Positions 22,536-35,621 of a stretch of DNA of 64,000 nt are shown here, piece by piece (the stretch's first letter is position 1; every line of letters starts with the position of its first letter). The stretch lies in the NCBI GenBank assembly GCA_016098155.1, contig JAAAJB010000008.1, positions 79,546 to 143,545 of the forward strand. Reading direction: 5' to 3'. The notes beneath the pieces were generated by a model, which made no database searches, was not told the DNA's origin, and saw only the letters and a list, made by a program, of their open reading frames with translations. The DNA is from Actinomortierella ambigua. Lineage: Eukaryota > Mortierellomycota > Mortierellomycetes > Mortierellales > Mortierellaceae. The position numbers and the translations under genes were made by a program.

Positions 22536-25500
22536 ATGAGGTTTAAGACTGTACTGCCCATTGGCCTGTCGGCGCTGTCGCTTGCCTGGAATGCTGCAGC
22601 CTCTCCGACGACTGATTCTCAAGAAGCTGGATTCGGGTAAGAAGCAGGCATGTGAAGGTCATCGGGGTCCAGTAATGCCATCCAACAGACCAAGTACAGA
22701 GTTGTGGGACTGATTGGCCATAAACAACCCTCCTCTCCTTGACCACTAGGTCCAATGCATACCTAATCGAGTTTGCCACGCCACCTGACCATCCTCAGGC
22801 TGCTCAAGACGCTGCTCGCTTCATGGAAAGCATCAAGAACTTCCGTTCTGTCCATGTTCGCCATCAATTCAAGACACTCCTGAACGGCGTCTCTGTCGAG
22901 ATCACTGACCCCACCGAACTACAGCAGGTCCAAACGATGGAGTCGCTGCATTCTCTTACACCGCTGGTAAGTACGCCTTTAGCGCCACTCCTCCCTTTCT
23001 CCAACCCTCTACTCCTGGGTATCACTTTGGCTCATTGCATAAGGCAACTTCTTGTGCTCTTGAATAAGACATGGCTTTTCCCTCTCCACCCCTTCATGCT
23101 CCCCTTTTCCTTCTCCGTTTTTTTCCACACGCCTATGCCCTTCACTACCCCAACTGCCCTTCCCTTTCACTACAAACTGGCTTGCTATGGTACCACACTC
23201 CTAACGAGGATAGTAAATCTGTTTCAATACATGGCTAGTCTATCGTGGCTCTTCCATTGCCCTCGCAGCCAAGCGCCAATGCTATGGTGACCGACTCGTA
23301 AGTGAACAAGACTGCAAATGCTCAGCAGTGTGTGTGTGTGTGTGTGTGTGTATTATTTTTTTTATTTTTTGCATAACGCTCACGAGTAATATTTTTTTTC
23401 CCCTTTCGAAAAATTGGTAGTCTAAAGCTTACCAGCGTGAACCGTGTCCATTCGGAGCTCGGTCTGATCGGTGAAGGCGTCAAAGTCGGGGTGATTGGTA
23501 AACGAGTTTGTAACAAGCGAGAAGTGCGGTCAAAGCGAAGAAATAATGGCTTTGCTGCTGACACGCCCGTGTACTCTACATTTTACAATTAAGATACTGG
23601 CATCGACTACACCCACCCAGCTTTGGGAGGGTGTTTTGGTGCTGGGTGTAAAGTCGCCTTTGGCTGGGATTTTGTCGGCGATGACTACAATCAATTCAAC
23701 AAACCAAAGCCGTCAGGAGACCCACGGGACTGTGCAGGTCATGGTACTCACGTTGCAGGCATCATTGCTGCCAATAGCCCTATTGTCACTGGTGTGGCCC
23801 CTGGTGGTAAGGAATTAACTCTTCATTGTACAACAGAGCTGAACATAACCATGAATTTAGACAATCAATACTACAATATTACTCGGAAGAAAAACAAACA
23901 GAATGCTAAAGTCGCTCTCATCTTCCTGTATGGCATCTAGCCATTCTTGGAGCGTATCGCGTGATTGGGTGCACTGATAACACCACTGATGACATGATCG
24001 TCGCTGCGATGGAGAGAGCCGTGGAAGACGGCATGGATGTGATCAACATGTCCTTAGGCGGACCCAATGGTTGGGTCACTAAACCGATAGGGAGGGCTAT
24101 CCTGCGTGCATCAAAACGAGGTGTCTTGTTTGCTGCTGGACAAGGAAATGAAGCCAGCCAGGGACTTTTCAGCGCCAACTACGTCGGCGAAGGCACTGGA
24201 GTCCTTGCGGTGGCCTCGGTCATTAACACTCGAATCAGCCTGCCGTTTTTCAGAACATCACTTGAGCCCGAGAAAAAATTATGTAAGTTTCCCAACTTTA
24301 CAATATAAAGAAAAAAAAGAACGAGGGAGGGGAGAGAGCTCTGTGTTGACCAACATATACGCTCTTTCGCATAGTGTACACTGCGGCAGAGACAACCAAA
24401 CAGCTTTTTTCAACTCCACAGACCTTGGTGACACTGATGAATGGAACATCGCCATCCCAGGCCTGTGCACCCCTCCCAGAGTCTGTGAAGCTAGACGGAA
24501 AACTTGTCATGGTCCTTCGAGGCGAATGCAGCTTCAAGGTCAAGGCAGAAAACTTATTGGAGCGCGGGGCAGTTGGTGTGATTTTCATCAATAATGAACC
24601 TGGTTCCGTGGTTCCGACGACCGAGGAAGTGAAGGCAACGACTGGAATCATCTCACAAAAGGATGGCATGCATCTTGTAGACCTGCTGCTCAAGGCAGGA
24701 AGCACCGAGCAACAAGTATACCTTACTGCTTCAGCCACCATCACGTTTGACCCGAATGTCGCTGTTCTGTTGCATCCCGCTGGTGGATCCCTCTCGGATT
24801 TCAGCTCGTATGGTCTTGACAACGACCTGCACATCAAACCAGTAAGCTTTCATATCTAAGATCTAGAAGATAACTAAGCCTGCTCGACCCTTCTACTGAT
24901 GCTTTAATCTTTATTTTTATTTCAAGGATGTCTGTGCCCCTGGCGGAAATATTTATTCGACATGGTGCGCCCTATGATTTTGAATTCTGGATAGTAGGCT
25001 GGATCGTCGAAGTCATTTCATTGTGGTACTAACAGAATCGCTTTAAAAACCACGCGCCGTATCTAGGCTTTCCAATAATGGAAGTTATACTACACTTTCT
25101 GGTACATCGATGGCCAGCCCACACGCTGCTGGAGCGCTCGCCCTGGCTGTCGAGAGTCTGCGGAAGCAAGGAATGTCTAAAACAACCACCAAAAAAAGAG
25201 AGGCGTGGGTCCGTCGTATTTACGATGCTTTCACCATCTCTGCCAAGCCTGCCCGCGTCTTCCGCGACCATCAATTAGCTGATTCGGATGACTTTGTGTT
25301 TGTAGACGAAAACTCTGCAGACAAACCCAAAACAGACGAATCTCAGGCGATCGAATCCGTTGCCAAACAAGGCGGTGGTTTGATCGACGTCTACAGAACA
25401 ATCCTTCGACTCGAAAAGCCCGCATCGGTTGACAACACGCAGACTAAATTGTCGCCCTTCAGCTCTACACGCGTGTTGCCAGTGATGCTGGAGCTGAATG

Positions 25501-26540
25501 ACACAACTCCACGGAAGGAGCCATCAAAGCCCACGACATTGACCATCTACAACGAAGCATCAGTGGCAGTGGTGTACGAGATCAGTCATGTTGCGGCCGA
25601 GGCGTTGAACGAGCCTCTCATCGAACCCCATGAGCCTCACCAGACATTGTACGAGGGCGTTTTCAGCACTGCAACACCCTTGGTCCTTACCGCTAAAGCT
25701 GATGCAGAGGTCACCTTCTCGAGCAACAGCGTGACGGTCCCAGCAGGAAAAAGCCGCCGTATCACAGTGCAAATTAACCCACCACCAAGCTTGCCCGCCG
25801 ACGAACATTGGATCTACTCGGGATACATTGTCATCAGGCCCTCGGCTACGCCGTCAGCGCCATCGTCAGATGAAGCCATCCATATCCCCTATGCTGGCGT
25901 CAAGGGGTCTATGAAGACTCTCCCAATCTTCGTGCAGACCACTCCGGAGCACGAAATTCTTTCTAACAACAGCTCTCAGGGGTGTCAGGTGCTCGGCAGT
26001 CTTCAGGAAGGCAAGGAGCAGCTTATCTTTTCCCTGAAGGACAATGACTATCCAGTCGTCTCCGTCTGCCTCGAGAACCCAACTCGTCGGATGGAGCTGG
26101 ACCTACTCGACAAAGATGGAAAGTTGATTGCTCACATTTTTACGGAGGACAACATGAGCCGCACGCTCCCAACAGAGCCCACGATGATGCTTACTTGGGA
26201 CGGAAGGTACGATCCTCCAAACAGTCGTTCCAAGAGCACCTCGACCATTTTGGACAGCTCGAGCATCACTAGCGTCAACTTCTTTTCCCATGGGCGAGCA
26301 GAGCGCGTCGGCCCTCAGCCCGAAAGTGTTGTCGCGCCATCGTCGACGACTAAAAGCGACACGATTCTGGACGAACCCGACCTCGCGCCCATCAACAAAG
26401 GCTCCGATGAGGACCAGATCACTGTTAGCAACGGCTTTTATCGATTCCGACTTCGCGGACTGCGCCTGTTTGGAGATAGGAGCAAGGAAGACGACTTTGA
26501 ATCGTGGGTCTTCCCGATGTTCCAGATCGCCCGTCCGTAG
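22536..26540 (+). CDS. Secreted subtilisin-like serine protease (S8) with PA insert
   Basis: Nine exons: 22536-22636, 22750-22966, 23239-23297, 23421-23497, 23594-23806, 23941-24282, 24375-24841, 24927-24964 and 25067-26540; 995 aa. A signal peptide (MRFKTVLPIGLSALSLAWNA) is followed by an I9-type propeptide (YLIEFATPP) and the subtilisin domain. The catalytic triad is Asp152 in DTGIDYTHP, His201 in GHGTHVAG and Ser519 in GTSMASPHAAG. A protease-associated (PA) domain (VMVLRGECSFKVKAENLLERGA) is inserted before the serine, as in large extracellular subtilases. The roughly 450-residue C-terminal region contains beta-rich segments consistent with an Fn3-like domain (VTVPAGKSRRITVQINPP). By family knowledge, it is an extracellular or cell-wall endopeptidase. 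Exon 8 is only 38 nt. The extension of exon 6 before the PA domain is the weakest junction. Confidence 0.92.
23329..23352 (+). repeat. TG dinucleotide repeat in a protease intron
   Basis: About 12 TG units within the third intron of the subtilase gene, followed by a T-rich pyrimidine tract. Confidence 0.85.
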
Positions 26541-26954
26541 ACATACCTCACTCACTCTTTATCTTTACATCTAGAATTCATATACATACATATAATTGAT
26601 AAACATATAAGCGCTTCGTTTTATTTTCTTTATACACAAGCGAACCCTCAATCAACATCAACCCCATCGTTACATACGACATTGCCGTCTTTTGCATCTC
26701 ATGCTTACTGCTAATTCTCCCTATTCTCACTTTCACCCACCTCTTCTTTTTCATCCCTTTCCTTTTCTCCGAATGCTATGTGCCAGGTGTCAACCTTAAA
26801 TCAAATCGCCTCGCCTTGCTGCATTCTTTCAGATATTCTGGGTTCACTGCATTGCTGTCTATTGGAAAACTTTATGATATTTTGTACAACCGCAATAGCC
26901 CTTCTCTTCCCCCATCTCCTCAAGCCTTTGAGAAAGAGGAGGGGCACATGTCGA
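26541..26954. terminator. Convergent 3' region of the subtilase and methyltransferase genes
   Basis: 414 bp between facing stop codons. AT-rich after the protease stop (several ATATA and TGATAAAC stretches near 26580-26610 that could act as polyadenylation elements), then pyrimidine-rich. No gene is seen. Confidence 0.4.
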
Positions 26955-29900
26955 TTACTGCAACGACTTGGACGTTGGTCCATCCTCCTCCGTCACCGCC
27001 GAAAAAGGTGTGATCGGAGTGGCGGGTGTGGCGACGGAGGCTGGCGTTTCAGCGGTCGTCGACGCCAGCGGGCTTTCATGAGAGGAATGATGATCCTGCT
27101 GCTGCTCGGCCGTGTAGTATTTATTGGCCTGAATAGTGTCCACCAGGAGCATGGCACCTCGCTTGTTGTTGTTATTGTTATTATTGTTATTGACGCCGTT
27201 ACCGCCATCGCCGTTGGTGTCACAACCCTCTGGCTGCGACTCGCTTTCCTGGGAAGTCTGACCTTCCGCTGCACTGACGATAGTATCGTCGGTCTGAGCA
27301 TCCTTGTCCGTGTCCTCTTCCGCTACTGTTACTACTGCTGGTGCACTCACGACGGCCACGCCCTCCACCTTCGCGCCGGCATCGTCCGAGGGTTTCTCCG
27401 CAAGCTCCGACGCCACACCACTGTTGGTAGGAAGGTGGTCGTCGTCGACCGGGTTCATGGGCACCTCGTGTTCTTCGTCGACCAGTAGCATCTGGATCTC
27501 TTCCTCCTCTGCATCGGCACCCAAGCTGGGACGACGAGCAGATTGTTGCTGCTGCTCTTGTGGTTGGTCGTGCTGTTGGACGGCAGTGGGAGAATTGTTG
27601 TTGGTTTCGTCGTGTTCAGTCGCAGGCTCGTCTGAGAGGGCGATCAGGATTGCTTCCTTGCCCTCTTCCGAGCCCTCTTCTTCGTCTTCTTCATGCTGCT
27701 CCCGCTGCTGCTCCTGCTGCTGCTCCTCTTCATGTATGACATCCACAGGAGCGTTCACTTGGTCGCTTGAAGAGACCTCAGTCTTTGTAGACGCCGCCGC
27801 CTCAGCCGCAGCAGCACCCACATCCACAGTCCGTACAGCGGTAGGTGTGGTCGGGGCACTGGAACCAGAAGAGCTGTTGGATAAGAGGCTGACCTTGCGC
27901 CTGGCGACCGGATGACCGATCGCGGGTGGGGTTGAACCAGGTGCAGCGACGGGCACAGGTGGGATCGGGGAGGTCGGGACGGGGGGTAAGGGGATGCTGG
28001 GTGGGAACTGGTTGAAGTAGTCTGGAGTAAAGCCCTTCAGGTTCAGGTGGGCGAACTGCGACATCTTGCCATTGTTCGCGGCGGGACTCGAACCTGCACT
28101 GGTGGGCGAGAGGAGGTGCGGGGACCCTACCCGTCGGATCAAAAGGGCATCACCACTGCCAGCACGCGATCGCCCGAGAGAACCAAAAGAGGCTGAGCGC
28201 GTCAGCGGGCCATTGATGGAGGCGGGCCGATCACCGATCGTCGGCGCTGATGGTGGCGGTGTTGGCCGCGGTGGGAGTTGTGGGGGCTGTGGGGGTTGCG
28301 ATTGTTGTTGTTGTTGTTGTTGTGATGTCTGTGGTGGTTGTGGTTGCTGTGGTGGTTGTGGTTGCTGTAGTTGCTGTGGTTGCTGTAGGCAGGGCGATTG
28401 AGGGGTGGACGCACGATCGCGTTGAGAGCCTCGAGAGTTGGTCCGGATCGACAACGCGGCGACGGAGGCCGGTGCGGGGGGCGCTGAAAGAATGCCGTTG
28501 GCTGTGGCAGGTTGTTCGCCAAGGCTTTGCACGGGGCCGGTCAAGATGCCCTCGGTGAACTTCATAGTGCTAGGGGACGAGGACGAAGGGGACGACGATG
28601 TAGGTGCCATCAAACCTGTGGCGAGGGGAATGGCCTGCGGAGAGACAATGTCCGTCGTGGCCTCACCACCTGTGGCGACGCCGCCTTCGAGGCTGTTGAG
28701 GTGGCGTAGATGGTGTAGACGTTGATGTTCGTGGTATTGAAACGCAGCCGTGGCATCAACGTTGCCATTGACGTCATCAGTAGGCTGTCCAAATGTGGAG
28801 GCATGGCCCAAGCTAGGGCTGAGTATCTCCTTTTCGAGCTCCTTCAGTAGCTCCTCTTGTTGCAGCTCGAGGAGGTTGACCTTTTGGACTTGAGCCAGGT
28901 ACAAATTGGTGTAGGATCGTGGCGTGTCTCGGCTCCGTGATCCAGACACACCGCCAGCGCTGCCGTTCTCCGTTGCCGTTTCAGCTGTGGGCGACTGAGA
29001 CGCTTCCTGAACAAGTTGGTCAACCATCTCACGCCAAGCCTTTTCAGTGGTCTCCCGAAATGCCTTCAACTGCTGTTGGTGTTGAAGCTTTTGATCTTCT
29101 GCGGAGGATGGGGCCGAGGACCGATCTTGCGTGGCATTGACAGATAGGAGCTTCTGGACTTTCTTGTACACGCAGTCCATGACGAGGCCTGAGAGCGCCG
29201 CATCGGTCAGCATGGGCTCGATGCATCGCAAAAAGTCGGTAAAGGTCTCAAGCCATACCTCTCCCATCTTGCCTCCCCATCGGCCAAGAGGGACCGACAC
29301 CTTGGACACCTTGAGATGCGAGAGTCCGTAGTGATTGATGACCTCAGGGTCGCTGCAGCCGGCGCCGAAGGTCCTCGTCCTTTCGTTGAGTCGGCCGATA
29401 TCACCTGTCTTTGGCGGTGACGGTGGCGAAGTCGTCAGCTTGCTTGACTTCAGCATGCTATCGAGCTCATTGCGTGATTGCTCACAGTAAGCCTCCAGGT
29501 ACCTCGGTAAAGCACCAACAAGGTCAGGATCCAGGTTGCTATGAATGAGTCCCGTCGTGATCTAGTATTGCAGCGTAAAGAATCCAAGTAAGTTTGATGT
29601 TCATTCGACATTGACATTATTGTGTCCTTTTTTCGGTTGCAAAAAGTTTAGTACCCATTCGTTCAGACGTGTTCCGAGCTCACTGGGCATGCGCAAACAA
29701 GGGTCAATGTCCACAAACTCGATCCATCCAGAGGGCTTTGTGACTCGAACAAGCTCGTTCAACAGACCGGGGAAACTATTCAGACGGTAGCCCCAGAGTA
29801 CGAGGCGAACGTGACAATAGTCAAACGAGTTGTCGGCAAACGGAAGGCCAAGCGTGATATCTGCTTTGTGGAAAAAGCAATTGTTGGGCATAGAGTCCAT

Positions 29901-32351
29901 GCTTGGTGAGGGGCTGCCAGATTCGCTAGGTGTCGGAGATTCCGTAGTGGCGTTGGCAGGGTTGGGATATGTCCATGACCCTCTCTTTGAACTGGTAATC
30001 TGGGTGCCAGCGTTCTGATCCACCCTCGTCCTCGGTGACGATCCTGTAGAGTTGACTGGAGGTACACGAGGGACCTTGACCACTCTTCGCGGCCGACGGG
30101 TTGGAACCAATTGGTCCACACCGTGTATGACTGTCAGAGGAAATTTTTGCGCCATCGCCCTCATCCACTGTCCGGAACCACACCCAACTAGTTTTAAGAA
30201 ACGGAAAATAGTAATAAATTAGTACCGGCGCTAGTTTGGGACCTGTTTCGTGCATCGAAAATCTTTCTTCTGTCATAATTTACCATCTAGAACGGAGCCT
30301 AAGACTTGGGAGTCAATTGGGGCCTTGTAAATGGTGCCAAGAATAGAGTTGAGTGCCAAATGCTGTCGCGCTTGCTGTTCGCATGACATCACACCCATTG
30401 GCAGCCTGGGCGCGGGCTCCTGGCTTGTCCTGGATGAGGCTCGGGAAGACAGAGGCGAATGAAGGCTGGACATGGTCGAGCTGCGCGGTGAGGAAGAAGA
30501 GCCTGTCGTGGAGGACAAGCCCGATGAACGATAGTTACGGCGGGCAGGCGAGCGAGGTGGCGTGGTTCCTGAGAAACGATGACTGATTGTCTCAGACTGT
30601 TGAGCGAGCAAGCTGCCCTGAGACCACCGTAAGGCGCTCTTGGCTGAAATGACAGGCTGTTCAGGACCAGTATGCTGAGTTGAATGTCGTCGAATCTCTT
30701 CATCCGTCATGCTTTGAGGCCTCCTCGAATCTCTAGGGGGAGCTTTTAGGTACTGCTGCTTTTTCACATCGAGCTGAATTTGCGCTGCGTCGGCAGGCGC
30801 TCCGAATCCAGGGCTTTCTTCATCGCCGATGATCGCGCTGCTTTGCGTGCTGGTTCGGATGCTGCCTTCAGCGCTCGACCCATCTTCACGCATGATCCTG
30901 GATCCTGCAAGGGAGATCACGGAGGCGTCGTCTGTAGCAGGCTGCTGCAACAACCTTTCTTGGAAGTTGAAAGCACGCCGATGAGGGTACGCAGGCAAGG
31001 ACGGCTGTAGCCAATCCTCGTGGAGACCATTGCGCTTACTTCTTGAGTTTGTGTGTGGGGTTGCACGAGTACCTTCGTTGCTGTTGCCGCTTTGGTCGGA
31101 TCCGAATTCATCTTGTGCCAGGCTCTCACCTTGTGACGACGACGACAAGAAAGGTTTGGTGCCCCGTGCTCCTGCACCTGATGACGAGAGAGAGGGAGAT
31201 GAAGTGTTGCTTTCCCGCCAAGATTTCTGTGGGCTTTGATTAGAGTCGCCTGTGGCGTTGCTGATGGAGGTGGTATTTGAGGTGGTGGTGCCGTAGGTTG
31301 CCAGGGAGGATCCTGCTCTCGACTCTGCTGCATTCTGCGCTGACAGTGGCAGAGGGGGTGCTGGAGCCTTGTAGGCACCCGACCGTGGGGACCCGACGTC
31401 AAACCTGTTTTGGGGGCTATAATGGTCTAGCCGTCGGCGGACATTCTCCTGTGTCACCGGGCGGTAGTTGGCATCGTCAGCACTTGCACGTGGTAGGAAG
31501 GGGCCGGCGATTTTCGAAGGAAGGCCCCGGGCGGGACGGGTTGGGTTTTGTGGTGTACGAACGCTCCTGGAGGGGTCAACGGTGTAGCGGGTGTCGTTGC
31601 CATCCATTGTGGAGGCGTGAAAAGACTCGGGCTCTAGAATAGGGGCGCTGATCTGCAACGGTTGATTGGCGGAGAAGTGATGGTGCTCTTGGTTGGAGGT
31701 CGAATCCCTCTCGCCAGGGCGCTGCAGCTGGCTGCTCTTGCGGCCAGCGCCAACCGACCGGAGGAGGTTGAAGGACGGACGGCCCCCCGACGTGCTTGAC
31801 CGCGGAGTGTTTGATCCTTCTTGGGTGGCTCTGTTGCTGGCCAGACTCTTGTTCATTCTGAATCTCTCTTTGCTGCTACTGTTGTTACTGCTGCTCTCTA
31901 GACGAGGGGAGCTTATTGACCCGTTGTGACCAACATTGATATTTTGACGGTTGTAATTATTCATAGGACTATAGTTGATCGACTCATCCTCGGGGTCAAC
32001 ATGCTGCTGGGGCTGCTGCTGGTCCTCAAGATGTCGTAGATATGATTGACGCTGCCCCTCCAGCCTTTGAATGTCTATTGAGTGTTGTGGCTGTATTTGC
32101 TGATCTTGGTCTCGACTTGATAGTGAGTGCCTCTGATGCTGCTGCTGTGGTTTCTGATGAATTTGTAGTTGTTGCTGTTGAAATGCCCGCTGCTGTTGTT
32201 CGTGGCTCCAATGCTGAGGGTTTTGGGCAACCGAGGCTTCGGGTGGGGTGGTGCGAGCCGACTGGGCCGACTGGCGGAAGGCCTTACTGCCGCGCGGTCG
32301 TTTCGACTGTTTTGTGCCCTCAGGTCTTGACTTTGATGGTATCGACCCCAT
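26955..32351 (-). CDS. Very large SAM-dependent methyltransferase-domain protein with low-complexity arms
   Basis: Three exons on the minus strand: 32351-30284, 30187-29655 and 29561-26955; 1735 aa. Splice 1 joins LDVG to CGSGQW and so restores methyltransferase motif I (LDVGCGSGQWMRAMA, about residue 690). Downstream, ADITLGLPFADNSFDYCHVR and the GWIEFVDID segment match class I methyltransferase motifs. An insertion of about 80 Pro/Ser/Arg-rich residues separates motif I from the rest. The N-terminal 680 residues are Gln/Ser-rich. The C-terminal part has a conserved-looking helical segment (GEVWLETFTDFLRCIEPM) followed by polyQ/Pro and acidic low complexity. The N-terminus MGSIPSKS fits an N-myristoylation signal (Gly2, Ser6, Lys7). 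The substrate is unknown. The second donor (GTACTA) is atypical beyond GT but closes the phase. The distal C-terminus is unanchored. Confidence 0.82.
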
Positions 32352-33143
32352 ACTCTATATGGATGTGTGCGGTGGTCAGAGTGATGAAGAGCTCAAGGAA
32401 TAGTCTGCGCTTTTGGGAGATAAAGGAGGGAAAGGAGAAGACGAGGCGGAAAGGGAAGTAGAGTGGGAAGGGAAAAAACAAAACAAAGAACCAATGGAGG
32501 GATGAAAGAGGAAGAGGCAAGAACACAACAAATGGACGGCTGAAAGAGACCGAGAGGCGAAAAGGGACGGACGGGGAGATTGAAGGTGTTCCACCTCAGT
32601 GAAACACATCCACTCGCTTTTATATGTCGTCTTTTAGGCACCCCCCCCCCTACTCTCTCCCACTGGGTTACCCTTCCATTGGGCGCCGACGCTCTATCAA
32701 TCGTCCCCACCTTATCCTCGAGTGGGGCAGGGCACACGCGTCTCCCCTTTTTTTTTTCCAATTTTGCACCCAACGATCTAATCCAAGGGTGCAATCATGA
32801 ACTGCACCAACCTTTCCTTTTCTCGCTTCTCCCCTCGAGAACAAGGCAAGGCGCCCAAAAGTAAAGCAAACATTACAAAATGCACTATGTACTCTCAGCG
32901 CCAGCGCTCGCTCCCCTTTCATTCGTCATCACCCTGAGCTTCAAAAAAACAAAACAAAACAAGGTTGATGTGTTCTTTTCCCGCCAACACTTGCTTTTTT
33001 ATCGGGGGAGAAAGGGGGCCAGGGGAAAAGAAGACTCCTTCTCTTTCCCCTCTCCCCTCTCCCTCTATCTACAGTACATTCTCTATTTGTAACCGTCCTA
33101 ACAAACCCAAAAAAAAAAAAAAAAAATGGACGCCCGACGACTG
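32352..33143. other. Intergenic region between the methyltransferase and nucleotidase genes
   Basis: Contains the methyltransferase 5' flank (GA-rich on the plus strand, 32400-32580), its TATA box, and the AT-rich 3' flank of the nucleotidase gene with an A run at about 33109-33126. No gene is supported. Confidence 0.4.
32617..32626 (-). promoter_or_regulatory. TATA box upstream of the methyltransferase gene
   Basis: On the minus strand the sequence CATATAAAAG lies about 270 nt upstream of the ATG at 32351. It is a good match to a TATA element; the distance implies a long 5' untranslated region. Confidence 0.45.
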
Positions 33144-35621
33144 CTAGAACCAGGGATCCTGAGAGCCCGGAAACATGGGAGCGTCAGAACCTTCGGGTCC
33201 AAAGTCGGGACGGTATCGGTGTCGCATCTCCTGAAGCTGCAGCATCATCTCAAGACGGTTGGCGTATTGCTGTTTGAGATACGATGGCGCTCCCTCGGGC
33301 CATGCATGTAGACTCTCGCGTCTCTCAAGTGCCCCCTTCGTCGTCACCATCGGCTTGCACCTGCCATCCGGGTTCGAGGCAAGGTCCAAGATGCGACAAT
33401 CCAAGTACGGGCTGATATGTTGGCGCGCACGGACATAGCCCATCAGAACCTCGTCTAGTTTGCCCAGCGTAACCTGACTGGGTCGATCCCTCCTCTCCAG
33501 AACATTGTCGCCACCTCCCACGACAAAGTCGAGCGTCACCACCCAGTACGCCTTTTTCTTGCTGATCACCTGCCACTTGCCGTTGCGACCCTTGATATGC
33601 GCCTTGACAAGACGACGCACTCCCGGCGTCGAGTCATAGGTGTAGCGCAGGCCACTGACTTGAATATTGGATGTCACTCGCTTGCCAGTCTTGCGATGCA
33701 CACCGCTCGCCACTGATTCGAGCATATCCAAGAGCTCTTTGCCCTTGATGTTGATGGCCACCAGAGCGTTGCCAAAAGGTGAAGTGGTCATGATATCCTC
33801 GATCGTAATGTTGCCTGCAGGGATACCAGCACGAATACCTCCGCTGTTGATAAAAGCCGCTTCGATTCGAGACTTGTCGCTACCGAGACTAGGCAAGGCA
33901 GCGTCTACCTCTTCCTCCTCTCCATCTTCACCTTCGTCTTCGTCATAAATAACCTCCTCTGCAATCTCCTTGTCCACGCTGGCACCCGTTTGTCCTTCAA
34001 GTTGTTCACGTGCATGCGTCAACATGGCATCCGCCACAAAGTTGCCCATCGTACACTCGCCAGATTTGCAACCGTGCACCTCAAAGTCCGCCGTCGCCTC
34101 ACCGAGCACTGTTTTGCCCCATTCCTCAAACTGCTGGCGCCAGCCGGCGACTTTGCTCTGCAACTCCGGGTTGGGCGGCGTGTCATAGGTGGCCAAGATG
34201 GGCTGACCCTCCCAGCTCACAATCCGGCCCTCGGGGTCAAACACCACGTCCAGGTGACCAATATACCGGCCCCAGCAGTACGCCTGGACAATCAATGTAT
34301 TCTCGCCATCGAGGTTCTTGATCACCGTAGGGTATGGACCCTCCGAGAGAGGGTTCGAAGGGTCGCCCAGGTACGAATGACTGTGGCCACCGACAATCAG
34401 ATCGAGTCCTCGTGTCTTTGCTGCCAGCTCCATATCGGGTCCATAGCCATTGTGGGAGACGGCCAGGATACGCTGGATGCCTTTTGCCTGTAGCTCATCG
34501 ATGTACTTTTGAACAGCTGGGATTGGATCAGTAAACGAGACGCTAGGGCCTGCATTCGAAATATCGCCGGTGGTCTAAGTTTCAATGCGCGATAATGTGG
34601 AGAGAGGGAAGAGAGCAATTTAGTCATTACTACCCCCAGTTCAGTCACAAAACTTTCCCACATGACCCCCCTCCCCAACCCGCCGCTCCCCCCCTCCCCG
34701 CACTTTACATTGGTAATGTATCCAATCACGCCAAGCTTCAGATCCTCGAAAATATGGTATGGCTTGACAAGCTTGCCAAGGTCGGGATTCTTGGAAAAGT
34801 CAATGTTGGCGCAAACAACGGGCATCTTCAACTTGGGCCAGTACCGTCCTAGATTGGCAGGACCATCGTCCCACTCGTGGTTGCCGATCGTAACGACATC
34901 ATAGCCGAGGTCATTCACCACCTCGGCCGTCACGTTGCCCTACGGGATTTTTTTTTTTTTTTTTTTTTTTGTTCAGCATACCCCGCCGAGGGAGAAACAA
35001 CATAGTGAGAATGAGGATCGCGTAAGAGAGACAAAAAGACAAATGCTACATTGGACTGATCCACCCAAGAATCTGGTCTTGCTTCACTCTTACCCTGTAG
35101 TATGTGTAAAAGAGTGTGCCTTGAAACTACAAGAGAGAGAGAATAGGATGAAGTGAGCGTGAGAGGAAAGCCTTATGAAAAAAAAAGGAGAACCCACAAA
35201 ACGACGCTTCCCCCTGACTCCCCTTCGAATGTTGAAATGGGATTGTTATTACCTGATCACCTCCGTCCAGCAACAACGAATGCTGAGCATTGTTACGAAG
35301 CTGGTCAATAATAGTCTTGTGCCGCGCAGAGCCTCCGTAGCAGTGACCAGAAGCAATGTCGGCCTGGGAGCAGGCAACACCCTGGTCGTTGACAGGGTCG
35401 AGACGAGCGTGGACATCGTTTGTGTGGATCACCGTGAGGTTCAGCCAGCCGTCGTCGTCGACAACGTTTGCAAGCTGTCGGTGACCATTCCGCGCCCCTT
35501 TCAGGACCTGTTGATGGGTTGGGGCGGCATGGCTGGTCAAAGTCCATGAGGCAAGGAATGCAAAGCTTGTTAATGAGTAGAGAAGGCCCTTGGCCGTCCC
35601 GTCTCGTCCAGACACGCGCAT
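33144..35621 (-). CDS. Secreted 5'-nucleotidase / calcineurin-like metallophosphoesterase
   Basis: Four exons on the minus strand: 35621-35253, 35126-35094, 34939-34709 and 34574-33144; 687 aa. Exon 2 is a 33-nt microexon encoding FQGTLFYTYYR, exactly the residues the family has between GGDQ and GNVT. An N-terminal signal peptide is present (hydrophobic LLYSLTSFAFLASW). Metal-binding motifs are in order: HTNDVHARL, LLLDGGDQFQG, TIGNHEWDDG (usual GNHEF) and IVGGHSHSYL. The C-terminal 5'-nucleotidase domain follows (GNFVADAML, NSGGIRAGIP, GKELLDMLE), interrupted by an acidic insert. By family knowledge, it hydrolyses nucleoside 5'-phosphates or UDP-sugars outside the cell. No GPI-anchor tail is evident: the end is polar (GSQDPWF). 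Confidence 0.93.

Noticed and set aside
28081..28097. tRNA-like B box (GGGACTCGAACC) on the plus strand
   Set aside because: It lies inside a well-supported coding exon of the methyltransferase gene, and no matching A box, cloverleaf or acceptor stem is present.
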